Assembly (NCBI RefSeq): GCF_963678635.1
Contig: NC_087066.1
Location: 13,438,517 to 13,502,516, forward strand
DNA length: 64,000 bases
From: Symsagittifera roscoffensis
Taxonomy: Eukaryota; Xenacoelomorpha; Acoela; Convolutidae
Direction of reading: 5' to 3'
Below the pieces are notes generated by a model. That model saw only the letters and a program-made list of their open reading frames with translations, had not been told where the DNA came from and made no database searches. The translations under genes and the position numbers were made by a program. Shown here one piece after another: positions 50,207 to 60,500 of the stretch (position 1 is the first letter of the stretch; each line of letters begins with the position of its first letter).

Positions 50207-53200
50207 ATGGACAATTTCAACCTGGATGAATTGATGGACCTGGCAGAGGCATATGTGGGACCGATGGTAGATGCGATCTATCGTCGGCTGATCGAACGAG
50301 ACTTCGCTCTGGAGGACCCAGAGGTGGTCATGTTGCTGACCGCCCTGATCAACATCTTGGGGCACGACAACCGTGGGGACCGCCTCACGGAAGTCCTGTC
50401 GATGGCAGCATATGGAGAAAGAGGAGTTCTAGACCGCCCGAACATGAGAGTGATGAGGTGGAGAAACGGGGCTCTCTCAGGGAGTGACTTGGCGAATGAG
50501 CCTGGATTGGGAAGTTCTAGGACTTACCAACCAGGTGAGATGCCAATGCCCTCTAAGCCTAAGCCTGGGCTGACGAGAATGCATCGGGAGATGAACAGCG
50601 AGGCGACCTCGTCTGGTTCACCACTGAGAGCGGCTGTGCCACCAAAAAGGGCGAAAGTAACACAGAAGGTTCAGACGAACCAAACCATACAAGATCTGGA
50701 CGAGATGAACGATCAGCTGAAAAGTACGAAGAAGGAGCTGGACGATATGACCAAAAGCATGCTCCAGATGGAGGAAGATCGGGACATGTGGAGAAAGTTG
50801 TTTGAAGACTGCAACAAAAAGCAGGGTCAAGAGATCGAACGCTTAAGGCAGGAATACAAAGAGCGATCGGAGCAGGTGGCGTTGACAACGGCCGTAGAGA
50901 AAGTGATACCTGCAAGGGACATTCCTCGTGGGCAGTCCCCGATGGAGCTCTTGACACCTCGAGAAATGAGTCAAACAACGGAGACACGGCTTCCAGCAGA
51001 GACGAATCGAGTAACAATTCCGGATCCTAGTGACACCTTGGGTGATCCCGTCGTAGAACAGACAGTGAGGAAGCTGATAGAGACAGCTGGACGACTGGTC
51101 GCTAACAAGAATGCGCCAGGTTCCGGGGTGACTGCACCCTATGGAACGATTGACGATACGGGCAGAGTACAACTCTCCCAGACCGTGATCAGACAAGGGA
51201 TAAGTAACGTGACACCACTCATGGGGAGCTCGAGAATCCCAGAGAGGAAAGTACGAAAGATGCCAGCGAAGAAAGTGTCTCGTATAATAGACGTGCAGAA
51301 GAATAATCAATTGAAGTATAATTTCACGGGAGTTCCGGAGACAGATCCGAGGGCCTGCTTCAATCGAGCTACCTGGAGCCCGGCTGTGAACCTGCAGCAA
51401 CCACAACTCGGGACATCTCACCTGATATTGGGAGACAGCTTAGTCAGAGTGCTGTCGAATTTGAGGACCTCATGGGTCACCACGGTGATGGCCTTTGGAG
51501 GCGCGACGATTGCCCAATTATATCGGATGGTGGAACTGATGAATCCAGGGAAAATTCCCAATGTGATGATCTTAGTTGGGACGAATGATATCTCCAGAGG
51601 GTCAGACGAGCAGGAAGCACTGTGGGAGTCAATGATGGTGTGTCTGTTTACTACTCTCTGGCAGAAGTTCAGTTGCGCGGTACTGACCGTTTGCACGGTG
51701 CCAATGAAAGCGAGAAGCCTGACAGCATCAGGAAGAAGGCACAACGAGGGAGTCATGAGATGGAACAACATCTTGAGGAACCTAGCAAATCGAAATGCCG
51801 GAAGAATGATCCTCATGGACATTGAACATGAATTGAGAGCCATGGATCAGGCCAGACTGACCACGGATGGCATCCACTTCGACAGTATCGAAGGACAAGC
51901 TTGGTTGAATCGAGTCTTCCAAGAACGGTTGGATGAGCTGGAAGCAGAACTCTTTGACACAGGAGTGCTGAAGGAAGAGGGAACGGTGAGTGATACGGTG
52001 ATTACCACCTTTGTGCCTCCTAACCTGGAAACACGCTTGGGTACGGTCCCAGCCGTCACGAATTACCGGCAACAAAGCTCCAGCGAACCAGGTCGAAGAA
52101 CAGACGTGCAGGATCGGTTGGGAGAAGCACCGATGAGGAGAACGATTCATCCTAGGAGGAGGATAGGACCTGTCAACCAACCAATCGAAGAAGTAGCAGG
52201 CACATCTAGATCGGACACTAGATCGGAGACGACGAGTACCAGTCGAGAGGAGAGACCGAGCAGAGGCTCATTGTTGTGGTCGAGATCCATACCGTCTCCC
52301 TGGCATATATACAAAGACGAACTGATGAAGCTGGACCTACAGAGAGTAAGCTTCATCGAAGATGCAAGGAGGATGCTGAATGGAGCGACGCTATCCGTCA
52401 GCAGATTATACTCAATAACCGGCGTAGACTGGTTGATAGCCGCTAGCATAAACTTCAGCTCCACGACGGCCTTGAGATTTGCTGATTTGGAGGGACTGCC
52501 CTCTAACAACACGATGGGACCAGTGAATGCGAGACCGTTGCAAGATGTGAGATTGAACCATGATGAGGGGAATCGTGAAGAAAGACCAGGAAGATTCCTG
52601 ACGGCGGGAGCGCCGATTGGACAACACGTGAAGATATTTAGGCAACTGACGACACCACCTGGTCATGTGAAGGAGAGAGTATACCCAAAACTAGTGAACC
52701 AAGATGGTGATGCCCAGAGATATGGCGGATTGACAGCGATAAAGAAAGATGAGACCATCTTCGCCGCCTACGACAAAGCAGAGATGAGGAAGGCCAAAAT
52801 CATGGTAGTAGCGAATTCAGAGTTCGTGTACACCTCCAAGTCTTTGTTCTGGCCGGACGTCATAATGTTGGCCGCGGTTGACCTAGACCTATTGCAATCA
52901 GTGTCTTTGGCTATAGGGGTACAAAGGCAGACAGACATGAACCCAATAACGATTGTGTTTGCTGGCATCAATGACCATCTACACAGTAGAGGTTTTCTGA
53001 GCAGGCTCAGAGATCCTGCAACAGCAGAAAACGCAGTATGGCCAGCAATAAAAGACATCCTGGAGTCGATGGGTGAAGTGGTGGATGCGACGAAGGAGGG
53101 GTCATTCAATAAAGTGGCGTTGAGAGTAGTATTTGCGTTGTCTCCGGGATATGCACATCTCCCGGATGGACTGAAATTTGTGTATGCAATGGTAGCCTTA

Positions 53201-53947
53201 CTTTCGGAAGGAAAATATGATGTGATCATATCGACCCCGAATCGCATGATAGAAATGGAGAACCTGAGGCCACTTAAGGCTGAACTGCCTGCAGTATGGT
53301 CAGATATCTCAAACGCGATGAGAGGATTCAAGGACCACGCGCTACACATGTTAGTGATGGACGAAGTGCTGGGATTGGAACTGTCCAACTTCACTCGACA
53401 ACTCAAACTGAAACCGGGAATAGATGACGACCATCGAGTGATCACGGCAATGTCCAACGACTTATGGTTCCGAGCAATGGAAGTGGCAAGTGAAGACACA
53501 AGAAGAAAAAACTCACTGGAGACGAGAGCTCATCTGGAGGCGATGGTTCTGAGAACCAAGCCGGAAGCAAACCAGTGGCTACACCTGAATCCTAGAGTAG
53601 CGGCATTGGGTGCAGATGCTTTTCAGCAAGGCCCAGTAATGATCACGAAGATACACGCCTACTTGTTGAAGGAGGTGAACCTGGCGGAAAATGCCGGAGA
53701 AAAGACCGCTGAGTTCGTGAACAGAATGGGTCAGATTACTCTGGAAACCTTCTGGACCCAGGAAGTGAAGGGACAGGAGGGATTTGAAAGGACAGATAGC
53801 ATGCTAGAAGGGTTGGGAGCCGGATGGACCGCGTCCTTCTTGGCAAAAGTTTACCCGAAAGTCTCGCAATTGTCTCGAGTCAGGGCAATTGTCTCAATAC
53901 ATGTAACATTCGCCCGGAAGATACACATCGACGGAAAACAAAACTAA
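50207..53947 (+). CDS. ORF3 N-terminal half: coiled coil, SGNH hydrolase, SGNH-like domain (copy B)
   Basis: Start chosen at ATG 50207 (MDNFNLDEL), shared with copy A; an in-frame ATG 16 codons upstream has no counterpart in A. Helical N-terminus (1-115), then a coiled coil (about 155-225). SGNH/GDSL domain: Gly409-Asp-Ser411-Leu, Gly431, Gly458-Thr-Asn460-Asp, Asp554-Gly-Ile-His557, i.e. a complete catalytic set at normal spacing. Arg-rich linker (about 620-710). Second SGNH-like domain: ANS with Ser871, GIND with Asn922, Asp1073-His1076. The Ser-to-Asn distance is 51 versus 49 in the first domain. After about residue 1221 (53870) the frame runs into foreign sequence and LTR. Known SGNH proteins hydrolyse esters; an analogous domain occurs in ORF1 of CR1-type LINEs. 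The role here is unknown. Confidence 0.8.
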   Translation: MDNFNLDELMDLAEAYVGPMVDAIYRRLIERDFALEDPEVVMLLTALINILGHDNRGDRLTEVLSMAAYGERGVLDRPNMRVMRWRNGALSGSDLANEPGLGSSRTYQPGEMPMPSKPKPGLTRMHREMNSEATSSGSPLRAAVPPKRAKVTQKVQTNQTIQDLDEMNDQLKSTKKELDDMTKSMLQMEEDRDMWRKLFEDCNKKQGQEIERLRQEYKERSEQVALTTAVEKVIPARDIPRGQSPMELLTPREMSQTTETRLPAETNRVTIPDPSDTLGDPVVEQTVRKLIETAGRLVANKNAPGSGVTAPYGTIDDTGRVQLSQTVIRQGISNVTPLMGSSRIPERKVRKMPAKKVSRIIDVQKNNQLKYNFTGVPETDPRACFNRATWSPAVNLQQPQLGTSHLILGDSLVRVLSNLRTSWVTTVMAFGGATIAQLYRMVELMNPGKIPNVMILVGTNDISRGSDEQEALWESMMVCLFTTLWQKFSCAVLTVCTVPMKARSLTASGRRHNEGVMRWNNILRNLANRNAGRMILMDIEHELRAMDQARLTTDGIHFDSIEGQAWLNRVFQERLDELEAELFDTGVLKEEGTVSDTVITTFVPPNLETRLGTVPAVTNYRQQSSSEPGRRTDVQDRLGEAPMRRTIHPRRRIGPVNQPIEEVAGTSRSDTRSETTSTSREERPSRGSLLWSRSIPSPWHIYKDELMKLDLQRVSFIEDARRMLNGATLSVSRLYSITGVDWLIAASINFSSTTALRFADLEGLPSNNTMGPVNARPLQDVRLNHDEGNREERPGRFLTAGAPIGQHVKIFRQLTTPPGHVKERVYPKLVNQDGDAQRYGGLTAIKKDETIFAAYDKAEMRKAKIMVVANSEFVYTSKSLFWPDVIMLAAVDLDLLQSVSLAIGVQRQTDMNPITIVFAGINDHLHSRGFLSRLRDPATAENAVWPAIKDILESMGEVVDATKEGSFNKVALRVVFALSPGYAHLPDGLKFVYAMVALLSEGKYDVIISTPNRMIEMENLRPLKAELPAVWSDISNAMRGFKDHALHMLVMDEVLGLELSNFTRQLKLKPGIDDDHRVITAMSNDLWFRAMEVASEDTRRKNSLETRAHLEAMVLRTKPEANQWLHLNPRVAALGADAFQQGPVMITKIHAYLLKEVNLAENAGEKTAEFVNRMGQITLETFWTQEVKGQEGFERTDSMLEGLGAGWTASFLAKVYPKVSQLSRVRAIVSIHVTFARKIHIDGKQN

Positions 53948-55439
53948 GTCCTAAGACGACTGGCTAGCGTCTAAACAGAGCTTTGCATGTTTTTCACCGT
54001 CTCTACCAAGCCAGTGCTTTTCGGTGGTCTTTTCTAACATCGGGTCGACAAAAACGTTACTGCCTTCGGCTTCGGTCAAAACACTCAAATTAACTGAATT
54101 ACATGCAAAAATAGTGAGCTCATGGCTGGGTCTCAGTATCCCCAGACCACGAGGTCACTCCTAAAAACAGGGCTACTACTTGTTATATTACTATTGTTTT
54201 TGTTCAGTAGATAAAAATCATCATCTCCATCGAAGATGGATCAACCCTTTCCCCCAACTCCTAGCTTCTCATCCCTATCAAAATGAATCTAGATATTAAT
54301 TAAATTCAAGTCAGGACATGACAGGAAGCTAAAAGTTTATACGAGTCAATAAAAGTTTCAGTCCCGAGACCCTTCCGGATTCTTGAATCCGCTGAATCAA
54401 GCTCGCTAATCTTGATTTCTTCCTATCCGGAAGGCTGGTTTCTTACCCTTCACCGTTGTTCGCAACGGCCTTGCAACTATTGTAGCAGCACAATAGTTGC
54501 AACTCGGAACGTTCTCTGCTATTCCTGCAATCTGCTGCTGTTTTTCAATCACGATTATCGTTGTTATCGTCAGCGCAACTAATGTTGTTGTGTTTTTTCT
54601 CTCGTTTTTTGTCAAATTGGCCGTTTCTGACGTTTCTCAGAAATATGACGTCATAATTCGAATTTTTGAAATTTTAAAATACTAGAATATTCCAGCCCTC
54701 ACCGTTTGGCCAAACGTTCCAATAACGCTCCTAGTTCTTAAAAACCACCAATCCGGAAGGCTTACTGCTAAAATTTCGAATTCTGCAGAGATTGCATTTT
54801 TCACATTCTGGTCGAATGTCACACAAACAACAACAGGTTGCAGGAATAGCAGAGACCGTTCCAAGTTGCAACTATTGTGTCGCTACAATAGTTGCAAGGC
54901 AGTTGCTAACAACAGTGAAGGGTGGAAACCAGCTTTCCGGGTTACAGAGAAATCATGCTTAAAGTGCTTGATTCGGAGGGGTTTCGGGACTGAAAATTTT
55001 ATCATCTTATATGAACTTTTAGCTTCCCTGTCATGTCCTGATTTGAATTTAATTAACAACTGAATTCATTTTGGTAAGGATGAGAAGCTAGGAGTTGGGG
55101 GAAAGGGTTGATCCATCTTCGATGGAGATGATGATTTTTATCTACTGAACAAAAACAATAATAATTCAATAAATAGTAGTAGCCCTGTTTTTAGGAGTGA
55201 CTTCGTGGTCTGGGGATACTGAGACCCAGCCATGAGCTCACTATTTCTGCATGTAATTAAGTTGATTTGAGTGTTTTGACCGAAGCCGAAAGCAGTAACC
55301 CGATGCTAGAAAGACCACCGAAAGTACTGGCTTGGTAGAGACGGTTAAAAGCCTGTAAAGCTCTGTTTAGACGTTAGCCAGTCGTCTTAGGACTTAGTTT
55401 TATTTTCCGTCGATATGTATCTTCCGGGCGAATGTTACA
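53902..55439. repeat. Palindromic pair of LTR fragments
   Basis: 53902 to about 54827 is the LTR in minus orientation (starting TGTAACATTCGCCC), and about 54828 to 55439 is the LTR end in plus orientation (ending GGGCGAATGTTACA). Together they form a ~1.54-kb unit with inverted terminal repeats of at least 500 bases that differ by scattered substitutions. I see no target-site duplication: the left flank reads CAATACA and the right TCCTCAA. The CRE-like site is at 54646-54653. The two halves differ enough to come from different LTR copies. Confidence 0.7.
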
Positions 55440-58249
55440 TCCTCAAAAGAAACACATGAAGATGCAATCGAGCTTGCCTCTTAAAATGGTTTCTTTAGCT
55501 GGGATTTAGCACTGAGCCAAAACAACTTCAACCTGATTAAATCAGAATTCAGAGATGGTTTTTCCTTAAGACGGATGGGAACCGACCAAAACCCTATAAA
55601 CTTGGTTTCGTTGTACTAAATTCCACTGCATTCTAATCCAATGACAGAGATTTATGTAGAAAAATTGTCTAATTTCTATCATTTTTTCGCTATTGTTATC
55701 GACTCTCGAATCTCAACTGCTGCATAAAACGCGAGCATGACAGGGCAAACTAAGATAAAATAGACTTCCCTAATATGACCGACTAGCACCTTTTTGCTTG
55801 AGTTTTTTTTTTACAAAGTTGACGTGCCATGTCATGTGTTGCTTAATTCTATTTGCAATGGTTGTCTTAATTGTTTATCTGCGTTTTCAAGTTGATTCAT
55901 CTGAAGTGGATTCAACACACACTGCCTTACGTAAATTAACCTGGTAACAAAATCTTGCTGGTCTTTGTTAATTAGAGAACTGGCCATAGAGGCGTATCGT
56001 TCAGTTTCCAGAGAGGGAATGATTTTGATAGTGGCCCATAAGCAGTAACACAATCTTGAGGTCCATGTCTAGGTTTACCGTTAATTCGCTCTTATCGATA
56101 GAAATGCCTGAAAAATAGTGTCTGGCTCTTGAGCCAATTGATAAAGAACCTTTCACTCTGGATCGCCAATGTGACCTAGATAACGACTATTGCCCCTTAA
56201 AACAAGTGAAAGTTTGAAACTCGACCGGTATTCGGATTCTGTTTTCGTTCTACGAGAAAGGTATCGTTCCAACTCTCAGTTAACTTTCAACTGAATTACC
56301 CGATCATGGGATTCCTTATGAACTTTACCTGCTTCGACATGCGTTTAGCAGAAAATATTACAAATTTCGAAAAGTCAAGTTTTTTTGCGTTTTCTGAAGA
56401 TTAACTATCAATCTTAAATAAAAGTTTCAAACGATAAAAGTTGGTTGCGCATATTTTTCCTAGAGACGCAGCTAGTTCTTAAATTTAAAAATCAAAGCTC
56501 CCAGAACAAAACTAAAGAACACTATAGGCTAAAAAACTAGCAACTAGAGAATAAAACTCACAGAAACAATTCCGAGGGAACTTTTGAAAAATTACTGAAT
56601 AATAGATGTTATGTAATATTTTGAAAAAATAAATCATATAAATTTTGTGTTTGATAGTAAATTTTTTTGGTCGTTCTGTAATAATTAGTTAGATTTTTAA
56701 GCCTGAAGATGTACAAAATTTTGCAAAAGAGTTTGTTAATTTTAATATGTTAACATATTCGATCCTTAATTTTTCGTAAGAGGAAGGTTATGTCTTTGGG
56801 AAATTTTCACATTCTCGAAAACTTTCATTTTCACTTATTATAGTGGAGATACAGCTAAGGTTTCGGCAAACTCGAATTTATGTGGTTACGCATTTGGTCC
56901 TACATCAATTCAACGAAAACAAAATATCAAAAACGTACCTTCAGCTTAAACCTGGCCCTAGGCGTCCTTGGAGACACAAAAAAAATTTTGTTCACCTTTT
57001 CTTTTTCAATAAATCCCTTTTTTCGATGCTTTTACAACCCTTAATCTGGTATGGCGCTATTCAGCTCGTGAACTGACCTGACCGTGACCAAATTTACTTC
57101 TCTAAAAATTGTATTGTATCGCAACTTAGATCGCAACGATAGATACTATTGGGCAACAACTTCCCATATTGTTTGTGATTGCTTTGCTACCTTGTTTGGT
57201 TTTAAGTCATTTAGATTATGCATAAATGTTTTTGTAGAGAACATTTGCAACTTCTATAATTTTGTATTAGAAAAGCAGTTGAATTGGGGTTTGAAACGCA
57301 AATGTTTCAAATCAATTTTCAAACCTTCTGCCGCATAACGGAAAAGTAAATCATTCATAGGAAATGAGAAAGAATTGAGTTTAAATGTGTCACATGTCTT
57401 TATCAGTATCGTAATAACAAAAAGCAAGCTTCTACAATTTCCTTGAGGCTAACGACAGCGAATTATAGAATAAATCAACGAACAAAGCGAAACATAATTG
57501 AAAACTACTGTTTAACAGCTTTCTACATAAAAGTTTCTGTTCCATCTAACGTCAAAAAAAGGAAATAAGTTGCCCAGTAAACTACAAAAATTTGTTATTA
57601 TCTCATCATTCTTAAAGAGAAAAGTCTTCACTGATATGAAATCTAATCCAATCTATACGCATACAAAAACATGGCTCGATTTCCGTTTTCATTTGTTGAT
57701 TTGCAATTATATTTTCAGTTTGACAATGTTTTGATAGTTTTGCCTTTACAATTTTTACGGGTGTAAAAACATTTTTCTTGCTCCACAATTTCATCTCAAA
57801 ATTGATTATTTCATTGATGTAATTATATCATCTCATTTTACTCAAACAAAATAACTAATCTAAAATTGTAACTTTAATAACTATAGACTGTTATTTTACT
57901 GATATGACCGAAGAAACTACAAGGATAATAAACACCAAAGTTGTCCACTGAAAACCGGTCTTTATGATCTTATCAGAAAATAAAGTTGGTTATGACTTTT
58001 TTTAAAACTCAATAGAACTCTGAACAGCCGAATAAATAACAAGGAAGTTACACTATCAATGCACGCAGAAATGATCTTTCCACATTAGTACTGTGAAGAA
58101 CAGGGTCCGAGAGCGATTGTTCTCTATCACAAACAGTAATAAGGCGACTTAAGAAATGGCAGGGCGGAGACCTGGATGATCTATATAGAAAATGAAGGCG
58201 CTACGAATGCGCTTGACAAAAGGAAGTAGACGGAAAACTGAAATTGAAG
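55440..58249. other. AT-rich region, no recognisable gene
   Basis: Short frames of 60-85 codons only (for example 56843-57076 and 57084-57338), without motifs or conserved context. No RNA gene, tandem repeat or LTR piece noticed. Confidence 0.5.
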
Positions 58250-60500
58250 CTTAACAGTTCAACAAGATAATGAATAAGGGAAAGATATTGATCGCAATAG
58301 AAACACTAACGGACTCATCTGAAGAGGTTGTTTCGCTTGATGAGATTGTCAAATGTAAGACAGTAAAACAAACTCTTCCTTTCCATTCATCAATTTTTAA
58401 TCAGGTCAACATATCAAGAAGGCATCCACGATAACGCACTGACCTCATGCACCATCTGGCCTTGATGCAATTGAATGGAGACGTATTTTAGCCCATATCT
58501 AGCAAAAATCACTTGAGATATCAAAAACAATGACTAAAATTGCCAAAAAAATTGTCTACCGAAGAACTGAATCCAGAGCTAACGGAGCTATATAACGCAT
58601 GACTAAAACCCTCAGACAAGAATCCAGGAGTAAGGCCCATAGGCATACGCCGCGAAGTTTTGCATAAGATAATAGGACGAACAATAGCCAAATGCTTAAA
58701 AAACCAACTCATGTCGCTTGGTTCAATCTATAACTCTGCCTAGGACAAAAATTTGGCACTGAAATTGCAATCCACACCCGAAGAAACCGAAACAGCAAAA
58801 TCTCCGTTGATGCTATTTTTCTGATAGATGCTTAATCGAAAGCTGGCCTTCAACAACATCGAAATAGCTGGCCATCTCTTTTAACAGAAGAACTAACAAA
58901 ATAGCAACACTAACGGACTCATCTGAAGAGGTTGTTTCGCTCGATGAGATTGTCAAATGTAAGACAGTAGAACAAACTCTTCCTTTCCATTCATCAATAT
59001 TTGATCAGTCAACATATCAAGAAAGCATCCACGATAACGCACTGACCTTATGCACCATCTGGCCTTGATGCAAATGAATGGAGACGTATTTTCAGATTTC
59101 AAAAACAATGGCTAAAATTGCCAAAAAAATTGTCTACCGAAGAACTGAATCCAGAGCTAACGGAACTATATAACGCATGATTAAAAACCTCAGACAAGAA
59201 TCCATGAGTAAGGCCCATAGGCATACGCCGCGAAATTATGCATAAGATAATAGGACGAACAATAGCCAAATGCTTAAAAAACCAACTCATGTCGCTTGGT
59301 TCAATCTTTAACTCTGCCTAGGACAAAAGTTTGGCACTGAAATTGCAATCCACACGCGAAGAAACCAAAACAGCAAAATCTCCGTTGATGCTGTTTTACT
59401 GATAGATGCTTAATCGAAAGCTGGCCTTCAAAAACATCGAAATAGCTGGCCATCTCTTTTAACAGAAGAACTCGTACTCTAATCCATGTAAACTGCTCGT
59501 TAACACTAAAAAAACATCTACAACCCAGGGAGTACGCTAGCGATGACCATCTACGGTCGAGCCATAAAACCTCGCATGAAACTTTCATCATTCGACAAAG
59601 TAACGCAGTTGGTAAATTAAGAAATTTACGGACCGTCCATGGCAAAAGTTGCGTCACTACGTATTTTTTTTGGCTAACACTTCAAAGCATCCAAAAGCCA
59701 ACTACTTATTGTCAAAGATGAAAAGCTCAGTGAAAATGAGCAACCCTTCGAAAATGCAGGAATCACTATAAAAGCAGGCGCCCGATTGCTTGGTTTTGCT
59801 ATAGGAATAGAATCTGAATGTAAAAAACTTTTCGAGTTCCAACAGAATGAGAGTTTTGAGAAAACTAATACGAAATTGGTAAAACCCTCCCCCCAAAAAA
59901 CATATATGGTTCTTATATTAAATGAATCCATAGAAAAATTTCATTTCTAACCGAAACAACGCCTAACGATATGGAAAACTTAGAAACGTGTGAAAATATT
60001 ATCAAAGAACAACTAATACCTAACCTTGTCGATAAAAACACATTTACCCCCCCTTCCGTGAGATCTGTTCTCAACCCCCTAAAATAGGCAGACTTAGTAT
60101 CAAGCTGATAGAACAAACCTGATTGAACGAACCGAAAACTGATAGAACAAACCGAAAGAAAAGAGAGATGGTATTTACTAAAGATGCGGACGTGTGCTTG
60201 TGGTGCTAAATTGGACGTGACACATGCCCTACAATGTGCAAAGGGCGGTTACACCCACATAAGACCCAATAAAATTAGAGAAACAATCGCCCACCTAATA
60301 AACGAGGTTTGCCATGGTGTCGAGATTAATCCGGAACTTCGGCCGTTGCAAGCAGAAAACTTTGTCATAAATTCAACAACAACTGAAGATGAGGCACGAC
60401 TTGACATTTTATGCAAACAGACTCTCGGCTTCACGGTTTTGCCTCGCTTTTTTTGATGTGAAATTTCTCAACTCCCATGCCAAAACATCGCGATAACTGC
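58250..60500 (+). pseudogene. Remnant 2 of a non-gypsy reverse-transcriptase element
   Basis: Same family as 23960-25177. In broken frames: PSGLDAIEWRRIL (about 58456), ELNPELTELYNA and KNPGVRPIGIRREVLHKIIGRTIAKCL (about 58565-58700), then later II.EQLIPN. The last part is open (60184-60456): CACGAKLDVTHALQCAKGG, a C-x-C...H...C segment, then IRPNKIRET and EDEARLDI. A shift near 60440 leads to FFDVKFLNSHAKT. The RLDI...FFDVK pair could be a nuclease-like active site, by analogy with related invertebrate RT proteins I recall. The element is dead. Confidence 0.6.
58303..59472 (+). repeat. Tandem ~600-bp duplication inside RT remnant 2
   Basis: Two direct copies with a period of ~604 bases: 58303-58894 and 58907-59472, both beginning ACACTAACGGACTCATCTG. 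They are ~95% alike by eye, with a small deletion in the second copy near 59095. This doubles the GPSGLD and RPIG motifs. Confidence 0.75.

Larger units (their letters stand above)
38148..53870 (+). mobile_element. Copy B: best-preserved gag-pol copy, truncated both ends
   Basis: Begins inside the leader (equivalent to 3967 of copy A), abutting copy C's LTR fragment, so it has no 5' LTR of its own. It continues with the leader, gag-pol, macro-like domain, spacer and the first ~1,220 codons of ORF3. It ends at about 53870, followed by ~31 unrelated bases (with a CAATTGTCTC direct repeat) and a palindromic LTR structure. Gag-pol has one nonsense codon and three frameshifts; ORF3 is open until the truncation. 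Confidence 0.8.

Noticed and set aside
50207-53947. ORF3 as an envelope gene
   Set aside because: Position fits, but there is no signal peptide, furin-like site, fusion peptide or transmembrane helix.
53945-55440. CRISPR array or bacterial origin of the window
   Set aside because: Repeats are irregular and LTR-derived; the gene set is eukaryotic retroelement throughout.
53890-55450. 53902-55439 as a typical DNA transposon
   Set aside because: Both halves are LTR sequence, no transposase and no target duplication seen; better explained as inverted LTR fragments.
56843-57338. Two neighbouring small plus-strand ORFs as a host gene
   Set aside because: Composition like surrounding AT-rich DNA, no motif, and no convincing splice structure.
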